The notes: generated by a model not told the origin, from the sequence alone. DNA of 64,000 nt from Pelodera strongyloides (GCA_036852015.1 JAANDG010000411.1:1-64000), one strand, 5' to 3'. Counted from the first letter of the stretch, positions 11,557 through 23,364 are shown. Numbers and translations: made by a program.

Positions 11557-11991
11557 TTAAAGTATGTTCAAAATTACTGCATGTGCTCCATAACTTTACT
11601 TATATTCAACGTAACATACAACAGGCTACTTAACTGTTTCTAAACCTTGACATGACAATCCTAAAAAATTTAGATAAAATAGAAAATAGTTATAAGTTAT
11701 ATGAACTGAAGGGCTTGTGGTCTGAGGCCGGCTACCAGGTTCACCTTTTATAAGGTCATTTTCAATGTAAGGCCTGCGTTTTAGCAGTGTTATCTGGGCC
11801 TAAACACCTACTGATAAGCAAATGTTGTCGTTAAAAGAACTGATTTTTTTGAGAATTCGTGATTGCAGCAAAACACGCAATAGTTGAAGTCCGGTGTCTG
11901 GATGAAAGTTTCGAGGAAATTCTAAAGAGCATTGCGTACTTCCGACTTCGGATTAAACTGTATGGAATGTAGAAATAATAAATAAATAGAT

Positions 11992-12160
11992 ACATCTTTT
12001 ACGCTTCAGGAGCGTTCACCTTTATTCAATGGTGGTACAATACAATTTCAAAGTGAGCCTATGACTTGTTCCGCAGAGGTATTGTGCAGTAGGGCGACGA
12101 GTTCCAGATGACAAATTGCTCGACGTCTTCGGGCTAGGGCCAGGAAGCATATATACTATT
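11992..12160 (-). repeat. Dispersed repeat with CCCTTGAATAAA-type 3' end, copy 1
   Basis: Read on the minus strand it holds GAAGACGTCGAGCAATTTGTC, a region like CTCGTCGCC, then TTGAATAAAGGTGAACGC and CTGAAGCGTAAAA. The same order appears at 14006-14151, 15415-15571 and 47085-47191. The AATAAA near one end suggests a retroposed transcript or LTR fragment. No protein was recognised. Confidence 0.7.
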
Positions 12161-12871
12161 TGATCGCTAGGTTAGGCGTGTAAGGGGTTGTGGTTTTGTC
12201 TTATTTTGTCTTAGTTGTTACAAAGATATATTGTTTGAAACGACAATTTAGGGATTGTATTCAACTGGCGGGTTTCATCGTCCTGCACGCACTGTAGCTT
12301 GGCGGCATTGTCAGGTTCCAGGGATGCTGGTCGACATTCCCACCCACAGTTCGAGTTTTAGTAGACGGGACAGCTCCGTCCGTCGGATATGGAGTTTATA
12401 GGTGTTGCTTTGTGTCAGATGGTGTCAGATGGATTATCCTATCCGACTAGCACGGACGTGACGAGCCTGAGAGCCTAAATAAAGACAATTACATTTCTAT
12501 GTATTATATGAAAATCCGTGCCTGAATAGACCACAAATTTGATTAGTTTGAATGGAATTGGAATGGAGTTGTGTTGTGAAGTTCTTATTTTTCTTACAAT
12601 TAGAGCGAGACATTCAATTTCAATTTGTGATCATTTTGCACGGTTTATTTTCCAGTTCCTGGTTTTTTCTACAAAACGGAAAGGACGAAAAGGTTATTTA
12701 AATTCAACTTCGTGAAATGTTCCGGTTCAATCAACCGTAAAATTTCTAAGATATTTAATTTGCTTTTTGAAGGCCCTTCAGGTAATTTCTATTTCTAACC
12801 CGAACAAGGTTTCAAAAAAGATTAAGTAATGGTTTATGGTCAGTTGCAAATCAACAAAACTTTCAATATTG

Positions 12872-12960
12872 ACACACACGCACACAACGCACGCACGCAC
12901 ACACACACACACACACACACGCAAGCACACACGCACCAATACACACGGGCACACACTCAG
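12872..12960. repeat. CA-rich microsatellite
   Basis: CACA repeats interrupted by CG steps. Open frames across it are His/Thr or Cys/Val artefacts. Confidence 0.9.
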
Positions 12961-14005
12961 TGAGAATATCAACTCAATTTCCCCACATAAATATTACACA
13001 CAAACAAACAAACAAACACATTTTTTAAATATTGTTTTAAATTGTTAAATTTAGTTTGATTCATGATAAATTGATAAGTTTATTGCTGTTTTTGTGGTCA
13101 TCGGCGAAATTTGACCATCAATATACCAGTTATCAACTATCAGCACCAACACCACAAAACAACGCGCACTATTCACCGAATAGCAGTGTATAATGAGTGT
13201 CCGTATGATGACTAACGGGTTCCCTTTAACACTATTGTTTAAAGTACACTTTCGCGAACACGAAACTGGTCAAAAATAGAGCAAAGTTCACATTTGTTTT
13301 CCCCATAGTCATAGTACGCAAACCGTTTCTGAAAGTCACTACAGTAAAAAATGTGAAGAAAAAGAAAAGTCAAAATCATGAAAGGCGGAGTAAAAAATAT
13401 ATTGTTGTGAGTACTAACAATTTTGCATGGATGTTCGTTCCACAGTACAATGCGTGTATTATTTTCAAGGGCTCGAATGCCGCGGCTGATCAATATATAA
13501 AATGAAAAATGAAAAACAATATTCTCGTGTAGTTCCAAGCTACGGTACATTTTTTCAAACCCGATTATATTTCATAATCACTTTTTTTTAGTATAATCAA
13601 ATCACAGCGTGGTCGCAACACATATTCATATAACATGGTTAATAAACGCGCGTCGTCTCTCACATAGTCTCACAAAAATTTGTATCATCTTGTTGACCTA
13701 CAAAGAGCTACGGAAAAAGGTCATACAATACACACTTTCTTGGGAAAAGTCGACCAAAAATCATCATTTCGTCCCGAACTACTTCCTCATACGTTGAAGT
13801 TTCAATGTGATAATGATATATAGGTTAACTTGTTGGCTTTTGTGTTTGATATATAGACGTTGGCCGGTTTGAGGCCTTCGATGGCTATTTCGAGGGAGAT
13901 ACTGAGTTACTACATCTATAGCTTTGCAAGATTCAAAATTGACCTTCTTTTATGGTGAAACAAACTGTCATAGTTCTCAAATCTATCTTTTTTTCACTAA
14001 GCCTA

Positions 14006-14151
14006 TGGATTCCTGGCCCTAGCCCGAAGACGTCGAGCAATTTGCCATCTGGAAGTCGTCGCCTCTGCTCAGGACCTCTGCGGAACATGATGTCATAAGC
14101 AAACCTTGTACTCCCTTGAATAAAGATGCACTCTTTTGAAGCGTAAAATAA
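14006..14151 (+). repeat. Dispersed repeat with CCCTTGAATAAA end, copy 2
   Basis: Same order as at 11992-12160: GAAGACGTCGAGCAATTTGC, CTCAGGACCTCTGC, AGCAAACCTTG, CCCTTGAATAAAGATGCAC, then GAAGCGTAAAATA. Confidence 0.75.
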
Positions 14152-14477
14152 ATTTTTAAGTTAATTTTGGATGTTTCATGGATTTGCAATGACGAATGGA
14201 ATCATAGAACGCCCAACGCAGTGTCGTAGCGGTTTCTCGTTTCTCTTCCAACAAATTCGCTCGCTTTTCGAGGTCAAAATTGAGCGAAAAATCGAAAAAT
14301 TCGGCGGATTTCCCGGCGTTGGGGCGGAGTCGCGAGCTGATTAAATTAGAGAAACGCACAGACAAAAATGAGACGCATTATTTAAAGAAACAGTTGAGCC
14401 GCACTGGACAACGACCTTCAAATCTGTCTTTCTTAGTTGTTATGCCGCTGACCGTTCTGTTTCCTTGTTTCGTTTAA

Positions 14478-14651
14478 AGCGAAACACCGGCCGCTTATTG
14501 AAACGCGTCGTGGACAACTGAATCCTTACGTATTTATGCTAAGTTGCTCGAATTTAGTTCGGTTTTTTAATCTAATTTATGGTCGTTTGCAAAAGCTGCA
14601 TAAGAATGCCGGTGTACTCGACTTGTTTCAAAAACCGACCGATATTTCACT
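14478..14651. mobile_element. Inverted-repeat element, AGCGAAAT family
   Basis: Left TTAA at 14474-14477. The right target is mutated to TGAA. Ends AGCGAAACACCGGCCG and CCGACCGATATTTCACT. Confidence 0.82.
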
Positions 14652-14744
14652 TGAAACCACGTTACGCCAGGGATAGTGAGATTCATGATTGTTCTTAGTT
14701 TATTATTGCATTATAGCATGTTATCGTGTAAATCTTAGTGTCGT

Positions 14745-14765
14745 GTCGCTCTCTCTCACTCTCTC

Positions 14766-14836
<71 letters not shown>
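14745..14836. repeat. CT microsatellite
   Basis: About 90 bases of CTCTCT and TCTGTC units, 200 bp upstream of the SXP/RAL-2 gene. The pyrimidine tract is on the coding strand. Confidence 0.9.
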
Positions 14837-14841
<5 letters not shown>

Positions 14842-15032
14842 TTCTCACCTTTACCCTTTCATATAATGCATAAGTCAAAACGGTAGCGTCCGTATTCTTT
14901 CTAACATCTCGTTCACCAATTTTAAAGAGTCGATCCATGAAAACTGCAATGTGTTGAACTGACAGTATTTATGTTTTCATGGATATGGCAATAAATATAG
15001 TACAATTTATTCATATCATAATATTTTCCAGA

Positions 15033-16431
15033 ATGTTCAAGATTGTCTGCCTTGTTGCCGTCATTGCCTGCGCCCTCGCCCAGGACGGACCTCCACCTTT
15101 CCTCAAGGGAGTACGTTGATTTTATTGATTTTACAAAGTTTCTGACCAGCGGAAACGGTTTAATTACCCAAATTTGAGGTTACTTTGTTTTGTCCTAGTG
15201 ATGCCTAGTTACCCTTGCTAGAGGCGGCTCTTGGTGTGTACAAATGAAATGTAGAAAAGCCTTCGTCTACCTTTTTAAGCATGGTAACCCTAACAATGAT
15301 ATATCAGAATTTCGTCCGAGGGCTTTTTAGCTCGCAGTTCTTTGCCAGGGTCGAATATTTTATATTTGCCTCCACGTTTTTTATATTATCATTGAAACAT
15401 TAGGCATTCACAGGTGCCTCCCTAACACGAAGATGTCGAGAAATTTGTCATTTAGAACTCGTCGCCTAATGTTCAGGACCTTTGCAGAACATGTAATAAG
15501 CAAACTTTGAGCACTGTACATATGTGCAATACACCCTTGAATAAAGGTGCACGCTCTTGAAGAGTAGAATATTTAGCTTCACTTCCTGATAAAGAAATGA
15601 TAATACCCACTTTCAGGCTTCCCGCGCAGATTTGGCCAGCTTCCAGGCAATCTTCGCCAATGCCGGAAGCCTTACCGATGCCCAGATCGACGCTAAAGTT
15701 GCCGCCTGGATGAACACTCGTCCCGCTATCAAGGTAACAAGGGATCCTAAATACCGAAGCCTAAGCCTAAGCCTAGGAATAAGGTCCCCATCCTTCTGTT
15801 TCAAAGTATGACGGTCAACGTCAATTTGACGATGGTTTTGCTTTCTTAGCTTATAGAACGTACGTCATGAGGGCCAAGCTAACGCTCTCCTCTTTAGGCT
15901 AAATACCAGGCTTTCGAGAAGCAGGAGGCCGCCGAGAGCGATAAGGCCCATAAGGCCGCTGTGGCCCGTTTCTCCCCTGGAGCCAAGGCCGCCGACGCTA
16001 AGCTCACTGCTGTAAGCTTTTGACCATTATTATATTTTACAAGTAAGACAAAGGTTCGGAAAAAGATACGCATTGTTTACAAACTTCGAGCCCAAAGATT
16101 AATTGTTCTAGATCTGTTTCAGTGGGAACTGCGTTGAGTTAGTTTACCTAACTGCATCATAGGAAATGGGTGCCTGCCCATCTTGTGACCAATTCGTGAC
16201 CAATTCGTGAGCAATTTTCATCGAAACCGTCATAAGTTGGTCATCAAATGGTCACGATAAAGTTTATTACACTATATCTAATCAATAAATGATAATGACC
16301 TCCTTCAGATCTCCAACAACGCCGCCCTGACCGCTCAGCAAAAGGACAAGGCTGTCTCCGATTTCATGTCCAACCTCAAGAGAACTCAGTCCGCAGTGGC
16401 CGCCGAGCTCGAGAAGGCTCTCCAGGGATAA
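15033..16431 (+). CDS. SXP/RAL-2 family (DUF148) secreted protein, four exons, 143 aa
   Basis: Exons 15033-15110, 15617-15733, 15898-16011 and 16309-16431, all phase 0, with GT donors and TTTCAG/TTTAG acceptors. The ATG lies two bases after TTTTCCAG (15022-15031), the layout of a trans-spliced leader site. Residues 1-16 are a clear signal peptide ending ALA. The mature protein is a small, Ala/Lys-rich helical domain with FQAIFANAGSLTDAQIDAKV, a Trp-containing segment, and a C-terminal coiled stretch ending ELEKALQG. Family members are abundant nematode secreted proteins, some binding Ca2+, many recognised as antigens; the precise role is uncertain. Codons are GC-ending in an AT-rich window, suggesting high expression. 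AATAAA follows at about 16485. Intron 1 carries a dispersed repeat, intron 2 a TTAGGC-type repeat and intron 3 a GTGACCAA repeat. Confidence 0.93.
15415..15571 (+). repeat. Dispersed repeat with CCCTTGAATAAA end, copy 3, in SXP/RAL-2 intron 1
   Basis: It has GAAGATGTCGAGAAATTTGTC, TTCAGGACCTTTGCAGAACAT, CCCTTGAATAAAGGTGCACG and CTTGAAGAG in the order of the other copies. Its AATAAA lies on the sense strand inside the intron. Confidence 0.75.
15759..15776 (-). repeat. Interstitial telomere-type repeat (complement of TTAGGC)
   Basis: Three near-perfect GCCTAA units in intron 2 of the SXP/RAL-2 gene. TTAGGC is the standard nematode telomere unit. Confidence 0.7.
16180..16262. repeat. GTGACCAA-type dispersed inverted repeat, SXP/RAL-2 intron 3
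   Basis: GTGACCAATTCGTGA followed by ATCGAAACCGTCATAAGTTGG and ATGGTCAC. The related order (GTGACC, ATCGAAAACCGTCATCAACTGG, ACCAAATGG) occurs at 46395-46545 and 63285-63440, and loosely at 28895-29065. Confidence 0.6.
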
Positions 16432-18187
16432 ATTAAAATAATTCTAGAAGACGATTAGATGAATAATTGGTAATTTTGAAGAATAATAAAGAATTTTATG
16501 ATTTTGAAGAATATTCAACATTCAACATTCAACATTTATTAGCATAAGCACACACCCATATGGGTGGAAATCAATAGAAGTACCAATAAACTGCAAATAA
16601 TAATGAGAAGTAAAGTACAAATTAATAAAATAACGATGTATCAACAACAGCAACAAACAACAATATTAACAATTTAAGCATAACTGCATAACAATATAAC
16701 AGTCAGAAATTCAACTAACAGTAACATAATATCAAAGGGAATATAAGTAATGATGACCAATTGAGACCTGCCCACGTCTAACTTGGGGGGATAGCACGAA
16801 ATATTTCACGAAACGTTAATAAAGGAAGCAAATTTATTGGCAAGGTTATCACTAGCTTCAAAAGGTATTGTATTCTATCGAAGCATGTGATTAGTAGAGA
16901 AAATGCAGGAATACTCACCATTGACAATGAATCGGATTTTTTGTGCATATGTGCTTACAAAAAGCAGACATGTCCTGGGATAAACAAAAAGAGTTTTTTT
17001 TAGAAAATGATTAGATTCTTTGTTACTCTTAAAGGCTCAGGCCCACGAGAAAAAGTTTTCCTCAATTTACTTGTGCAGAATGTCCGGAATTTCAGAAATA
17101 TTACTGTGAAAACCACATTTCTTTACACCTAGAGCTCGCAGAGTTATTCCCCGGCAAAGGACAGGTACAGTAGTCAGAAACGTCAAAATACGTTTTTTTC
17201 GGGTAATGTCCGTCCATTAGCATCTTTCTCTACATAACAATGGTTAAGCGAGTGAAGATCATTTCTACGATTATAACAAGGCGTTTCCAATACTGTAATG
17301 CCCTAAAAGGGCAAAAAATTTTTTGTGGCGTAATAAAGAACTTTACGAGTTGGGACAAAACTAGAGTGCGAGCGGCCTTCTTCTCGCACTCTTCTCGCAC
17401 TCTTTTGCTCGTTCGGCAGTCAATACGCTCAAAGCCTCCCCAAACGTTTTCCACGTTGCTGTAAATATAATGGCAAATGTTTCCAATCATTCTTATTAAC
17501 GCAACTACCTGATTCATGATTAATTGTCAAACTAAACATGCTTCCGCTATAATGGATCGTAATCGGCTTAACCAAAGGACAAGTTGCATAAATCTTATAG
17601 AAAAGTATGGAAAAAGTACCAAAAGTGATTGATCTCTTTCAGGGAATAGCGCAAAAAAGTTAATCTTCACCCTTGGCAAAGGCTACGGAAATAGAAAACA
17701 GAACGCAGAGGTAGATTTGTCTTCCTGGCTCTGATCGAATTCAAAGCGGTATGGCACGCGCTTAGAGAAACGTTCTCTCATGTGTTGTACGCAAATTGGT
17801 CACGTGCGTTGTGAAGCGCCGTAGGCCCTTAGCTTAGGGTCCCTGTTGGTCAACATTAATTTTATTGTCCACTGTTAGTATGCATGCTCTTTTTGTTTTG
17901 ATTATTTATGCTCTACCAATAAAACATATTACAATTGCTTTGCGCCGCTTCAGAACTTGGATTGTGTGCTAAAATGTAGCGGATTCGATACAATATTCTT
18001 CACATTATTAATTCTTATCAGGTTTACCGCTGTTGGCTTCGCGAAAAGCGCAGCTCATAATTGCGTCATGACAACCTAATATCCTGCGAAATCTTTATGT
18101 TGTAGTATTTTCTATATTTTATTATGTAGCCCAATAAATTGTGGCACATTAGCTTCGTTCGATAAATTCGATTCATTCACTACTACG

Positions 18188-18356
18188 CTCTCAGGAGCGC
18201 AGCGCGCAAATGCGTAACCGCTTCCGCTGAAAAGAGATCTCTTTTTAACATGGGAAAGGCGGAGACGCAGAAAAGAGGTTTCTCTGTGTCTCGAATTTTT
18301 CAATGCAATTTGCAAACTTTTCCCGCGGAAGCGGCTACGCGTTTGCGCGCTGCTCG
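18188..18356. repeat. Inverted repeat with GC-rich arms
   Basis: AGCGCAGCGCGCAAATGCGT plus AACCGCTTCCGC (18188-18228 region) is matched in reverse by GCGGAAGCGGCTACGCGTTT GCGCGCTGCT near 18325-18354. The centre contains AAAGAGATCTCTTTTT. It is probably another small non-autonomous element. Confidence 0.65.
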
Positions 18357-18632
18357 CCTGACGACCAGAGTATAGAGGGGGACACTTTGGTGGTCCTCCT
18401 TCAGCGGGGTTTTGAGAAAAATCATTTTTGAGAAAAATTAGTCACCGAGAGGTAGCCGTCCCCTAATGGTTCCGCAGTTTTCTACTTATGACTCATTTAT
18501 TGTACCAATAAAATCACGTTCTGTTTCGCAACAAAGTATCATTGTCATTTATCGATAAAATTATTTGACCTTCTTCTATTCTCTTTTTTTAATTCGGGGG
18601 TAAATTGTTACCGTTTTCAAAGGAGAAAATGA

Positions 18633-18727
18633 GAATGAGAGAGAGAGAGAGAGAGTGAAGACGAGAGAGAGGGAGAGGGAGAGAGAGAGAGAGAGAGAGC
18701 GAAAGAGAGAGGGAGGAGAGAGGAAAA
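18633..18727. repeat. GA microsatellite
   Basis: GAGAGA tract with GGGAGA variants. Minus-strand open frames over it are Ser/Leu artefacts. Confidence 0.9.
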
Positions 18728-19111
18728 AGAAAGAAAAGTATAAATAATAGAAAATTTCTCTCAAGATATGGTTTGTTTTTGTGACATAACAATGACAATA
18801 AGTTGTGTAAAGGCGAAGAAAACGGAATTGTTTATCATATGGAAAATTGTCCCACTTTTGCTTTAGCTTTGTGATATTGATTTCTAGTCATAATATTGGA
18901 GTTCTGTATTACCCCGCTTTGAGTTTCTTATGTACTTCTAACTAACTAGCTAGTAAGCTATATTCCATAGCACATTTGTATTTGTTGTATATCAGTGAAG
19001 TGTGTGAATTGTGCCTTAGGTATAATGTATTTTATTCAAAATATGTAAATATGATATTTTACAATGCATTTTATTCAATATATGTAAATATGTATATGTT
19101 CCATTCGGTGC

Positions 19112-19514
19112 CACACAGGTTTACTTGTGTTTAGTAAAGAATTGAGAAAAATACTTTACCAAAACCGTAATGTTACTCCTAACTCAGGGAGTGAACAAGT
19201 AGAAAAGTAGTTCTACTAAACTAACCGCGGGATTACGAAACGTGTTGGGATGCCTGCAGACCCTTGCATTATATGCAAAAAAGGTATATGCAGATATTTT
19301 CCGAAATAATTTGCATACTGCCAATCGGGAAGCAGCTGTCCGAACACGTTTCGTAATCCCGCGGTAGTTTAGTAGAACTACTTTTCTACCCGTTCAGTCC
19401 TTGAGCCTGAGTTAGGAGTCAAATTATTCGGTTTTGGTAAAGTATGTTTTACGTTTCTTTACTAAAGACAAGTAAACTCAAGCAAAATGATGATTTTGTA
19501 GTGAATGCGACCCT
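19112..19514. mobile_element. Inverted-repeat element related to 9128-9554
   Basis: Shares GTTTACTTGTGTTTAGTAAAG, CTCAGGGAGTGAACAAGTAG and the central TGCCTGCAGACCCTTGCA with the copy upstream of the ZIP gene. The right end is intact before TTAA (19515-19518); the left terminal bases are missing. Confidence 0.75.
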
Positions 19515-19697
19515 TTAAATGTAGTTTTCCAGTAACAACGTGACATACCGCTTTGATAATTATCACTCGCTTGGAAACGCAGTTTCCTCTTTTTTGCCTG
19601 TTTATATCGTGGGGGCTTTCAGGGTCGTTGGTAAAAATATAATCCTTGATTTTTCACAAAAACTATATTTTAATATATGTATTGTTATCTGTATTAA

Positions 19698-19859
19698 AGC
19701 GAAATACCGGCCGGTTTTTGAAACGCATCGAGTACACCAGCATTTTCTGCAGCATATGCAAATGAACATAAATTAGAATAAAAAATAGAGCAAATTAGCA
19801 TAAATACGTAAGAATTCAGTTGTCCGCGATGAGTTTGAAAAACCGACCGGTATTTCGCT
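19698..19859. mobile_element. Inverted-repeat element, AGCGAAAT family, abutting the PGAP2-like gene
   Basis: TTAA on both sides (19694-19697, 19860-19863). It ends 20 bp before the splice acceptor in front of the PGAP2-like start codon, so it forms the immediate 5' flank. Confidence 0.9.
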
Positions 19860-19886
19860 TTAAATGATGCACTTTTCAGGTTTAAA

Positions 19887-22800
19887 ATGGAATCAGCTAG
19901 ATTACTGTACGAGCCAATTAGAGTTCCCAAGCGTATAGCACTAATACCTGGATCGAGGTAAGTAATACGATTAGATATGAAACTCGGCGCAAGCTGCGCA
20001 TGAAAGATGGTAAGCAATAGCGGGGCGTTGGGCCTCGCGTGCGCCAACGGTGAGCCAAAAGGCATACTATTCCAATTGGGCCAAAACAGATTTGCCAGAA
20101 AGGCGCCACATAAGTGCAAGGAACGCGCCGCGCGGGCGCCTGAAACGCGTCGCTATCTGTAACCTTTCGCGCACCGCAACTTGTACGACGCTATGCTGCG
20201 GCGGGCTGATTCACATTTCTAAGGTAATTATATGAAAACGGATTGCTTACATATGTCAACTAAGCTTCAATTTTTTCAGGATCATGCGTTGTGCTTTGTT
20301 GATGCCCATTGCTGCCATATTACTATCTTTTCTAGTCGCCGGAATATTTTCGCATTCAACTGTCACGCTCTACAAGTGGGGATGCAGGGTACGTTTACAA
20401 AATATTTTTACATTTTTCTTGTGTACTAGAACTTACAACATGGCTTATATGAAACTCAGCTGCTGCACCCGAAATGATTGAACCATGATCCATTTCCTGG
20501 CGTTGGCGAGCTTTACCATTGCGCCACTGAATGTCGCTTTTCAGTTGGTCTACCTCCCCTCGATCTCACGAATTCTCAACATGTCCATGCCGCGAGTGAT
20601 TTGGCAATTTCTTGTTGTACCAAATACGCTCACTCAGTTTCTTCTGATATTAATACAAAGTAAGGATTTGCATTAGACATTCGTACGGTGCAACGACCGT
20701 CTCTATTTGGCAGAACTCCATTCCATAATTTATATGATAATTTATGTGAAGTTGGTACGCCCACTGGGGGCCCCTTCGCACAAGTAGGGCCCTAGGACCA
20801 TAGGAGTGCGAGTGTGTGCGAATTTTTTGAAAGCATGTGCCACTAGTGTGCTACAGGTGCGCTAGATCTGTGCCAACTTGCATTTCACACTAATTTTATA
20901 TGTCCATGGCGGCACTGATTCATTTATTTCAAATGAAATTCGTCATTTCAGCTCATATTATCAAGAACAAAACGACTAGCCGGAAGCGTCAGCTCTGTAT
21001 TTATTCGTTATTATTTTCTGGTATTCTTCAGTTATTTTTCCTCGTATTGCTCTCAATTGTGGGCGAACGCGAGACTGGAGGTCGGTCTTGTTGATTTGTA
21101 TTTTAAAGCGAAATGCTAGCCCCTTTGGAAAATTAGCATATGATAAGCAAATCCTATGTATCCTATGCTAATTTTGTACGATTGCCGTGGACGATCGTAC
21201 AAAATTAGCATAGGATACATAGGATTTGCTTACCATATGCTAATTTTCCAAAGGGGCTAGCATTTCGCTTTAAAGCGAAATACCGGCAGGTTTTTGAAAC
21301 GCATCTCAACTACTTGCATTCCTATGCATTTATACAAAGTGGGTCTAATTGGGGTCTAGTTTTTATTATAATTTTTGCTCATTTGCATGTGCTGCATAAG
21401 AAAGCAGGTGTACGCAATGCGTTTCAAAAACCGGCCGGTATTTCGCTTTAAGATTTCATTCTCATACTACCGTAGTCTTTTGAAGATACTATTTCTAGTT
21501 TTATTTTTGATAGTTTAAATCATTGTCATAATGTTCCCTCGGTTTAATCCAAGTCCGGAGTAGTAGCTTATTGTTAGGTAGTCGGGTTTACTGTAGTCAG
21601 CTGTAACCCACGCCTAAAGCTAAAGCAGTAATTGGAAACATAGTTTAAAGTAAAGGAATAACATCCCGTTTTTTATACGTATGTTGGACGCTCTATGCAC
21701 ATGTGGTCTACGGAAATGACAGCGCGATACTGCGGATTTTTTAGTCTAATTAAAGCGAAATGCTAGCCCCTTTGGAAAATTTACATATGATAAGCAAATC
21801 CTATGTATCCTATGCTAATTTTGTACGATCGTCGGCAATCGTACACAATTAGCATAGGATACATAGGATTTGCTTATCATATGCAAATTTTCCAAAAAGG
21901 CTAGCATTTCGCTTTATACTCATTTGCGTACATAATATGGTTATGAAGTTGAACAGTACATATACGTATATATACGTACGTATCAAAAACCGGCCGTTAT
22001 GTCATTTTCAAGAATTTACCAATTTACCTATGATTTAGATCTGCACACTGTAGCCTTTGTCGGTTTTATCTCGTCAACATTTTACTATTTCGTTGCTTAT
22101 ACTTTGCTGTTGCGATCTAGCGACTATTTCACTTGGAACACAGAAAAGGCAAGTGTTATAGGGCCCCTTTGGGCCCCGACCTTACAATTTATTTATTTAT
22201 TTATTAAATGACACCGAGGTGTGCATCAAATAATATGACGAAGAGAAAGCAATGTACGTATAACGAAACCATTTGTATCCTTATCCTTGCCCCCCCCCCC
22301 CCCTTAGCTAACTATGGTCCTGCTAACTATGACGGGGAGCTTTCCTCTCAATTGACATGGTGACATCCTGGCAATATCCAGGCGACATGGAATCAATTAG
22401 CTACAAGTCGGGTTTTAAACAACGCAAGGAGAGTCCACTTGATAGACATTGAAGTAACTACATGTGAACTGAATGCTAAATTTATGCAAAAAGCAGAAAT
22501 ATAGTTTTTCGCGAGCCTGACCTCTTCAAGGTCGGGCCACGAAATGACTTTTCTTGAACGTTGAAGAACAATCTTGTTTTCAGGTTCTACGTAGCTTACG
22601 CCTAAAGATCAGATGTATCACCGCTTTAATGGCGTTAATTCCATCCGTTTTTGTCGTTTTCTTCATATATTTCGGAGCTTGTATAGCTTACAGTAAGACT
22701 TCCGTTTCCGTTTTCTTTTCGTTTTTAATGAGGGGGGAGAAGTGGGCCATGAATAATTTGTGCCGAAGAAAATGAGTTATGTTAAGTTCTTGAAACATTT

Positions 22801-23364
22801 TGCTCTTTAAGTAGCTATTGGCAAATTCAGATATTGTTTGAAAGAACAATAATGGGAGACTAATAAGACAACGAACATTAAAGCGAAATACCGGCCGATT
22901 TTTGAAACGCATTGTGGACAACTGAATTCTTACGTATTTGTGCTAATTTGCTCGAATGTAGCTCGATTTTTTATGCTAATATATGCTCATTTGCATATGC
23001 TGCATAAGAATGCTGGTGTACTCGATGTGTTTCAAAAATCGACCGGTATTTTGCTTTAAAGGGATATAACGGCCGATTTTTGATAACTGCTTTCCATGTG
23101 TTGTATGCAAACGAATATTATTCGAATAAAGAATCGCTCAGTATCGAGCAGGTTTTTTACATGGGAAAGCGTCCGACAAGTTTCAAAAACCTGGTTTATA
23201 CCGCTCTTAACAGTCCCCAAATTTCAGCTTACGAAATCTTCTGTCTCACGGAATATGCCACCGTCGCCACAATTTATACATTCCACGCAACTACTTTATT
23301 CGATCTCAACTTTAATATGCAAATTAGTCATCAGCGGCTCGGGTACAAGATGGCCAGATTGTAA
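19887..23364 (+). CDS. PGAP2/FRAG1-like GPI-anchor maturation protein, seven exons, 259 aa
   Basis: PGAP2 acts in the Golgi in fatty-acid remodelling of GPI anchors (FRAG1/DRAM/Sfk1 family, several membrane spans). Exons 19887-19957, 20280-20388, 20545-20659, 20952-21080, 22039-22148, 22584-22692 and 23228-23364; all phases join without a stop. Residues 25-46 are a hydrophobic first span. LPSIS at 64-68, followed by MPRVIW, matches the family's YLPSIS...PQRYIW block. DLHTVAFVGFISS matches the EDxxxHxxGF/FIASS block. The last exon has EYATVATIYTFHATTLFDL (223-241), corresponding to EYLVVLTNMAFHMTAWWDF. Length is close to human PGAP2 (about 254). The start follows TTTTCAG at 19873-19879, suiting trans-splicing. 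The intron after 22148 uses GC instead of GT. AATAAA follows the stop near 23424. Introns 4 and 6 carry inverted-repeat elements. Confidence 0.86.
21107..21269. mobile_element. TTAA element with near-complete palindrome, AGCGAAATGCTAGCC family
   Basis: The ends AGCGAAATGCTAGCCCCTTT are inverted almost to the centre (around TGCCGTGGACGATCG). TTAA 21103-21106 on the left; on the right TTAA 21270-21273 is shared with the next element. Confidence 0.88.
21274..21447. mobile_element. Inverted-repeat element, AGCGAAAT family, sharing TTAA with its neighbour
   Basis: Begins directly after the TTAA that closes 21107-21269 and ends before TTAA 21448-21451. Both are in PGAP2-like intron 4. Confidence 0.9.
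21754..21913. mobile_element. Second copy of the AGCGAAATGCTAGCC palindromic element
   Basis: TTAA at 21750-21753; the right target has become TTAT. About 95% alike to 21107-21269 by eye. Confidence 0.85.
22882..23055. mobile_element. Inverted-repeat element, AGCGAAAT family, PGAP2-like intron 6
   Basis: TTAA both sides (22878-22881, 23056-23059). The right TTAA is followed at once by AGGGATATAACGGCCG, the start of a different element whose other end is missing. Confidence 0.88.

Larger units (their letters stand above)
10301..15032. other. Intergenic DNA with repeats, no gene seen
   Basis: It contains an inverted-repeat element (11408-11556), a dispersed repeat in two orientations (11992-12160, 14006-14151), a CA tract, an AGCGAAAT element (14478-14651) and a CT tract. 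The stretch 12180-12500 is GC-richer and ends near AATAAA but shows no open frame or splice chain. Confidence 0.5.
16500..19111. other. Intergenic DNA, no gene seen
   Basis: Holds an inverted-repeat pair at 18188-18356 and a GA tract at 18633-18727. The open frames near 17230-17517 overlap on opposite strands and have no splice context. Confidence 0.5.

Noticed and set aside
14689..14938. Ser/Leu- and Glu/Arg-repeat proteins over CT tracts
   Set aside because: Translations of simple repeats; the same happens at 18.6, 33.8, 47.8, 59.9 and 62.7 kb.
20478..20544. Upstream part of the frame starting MIHFLALASF before the PGAP2-like third exon
   Set aside because: The acceptor CGCTTTTCAG at 20535-20544 and the phase of the previous exon place the exon start at 20545; the upstream codons are intron.
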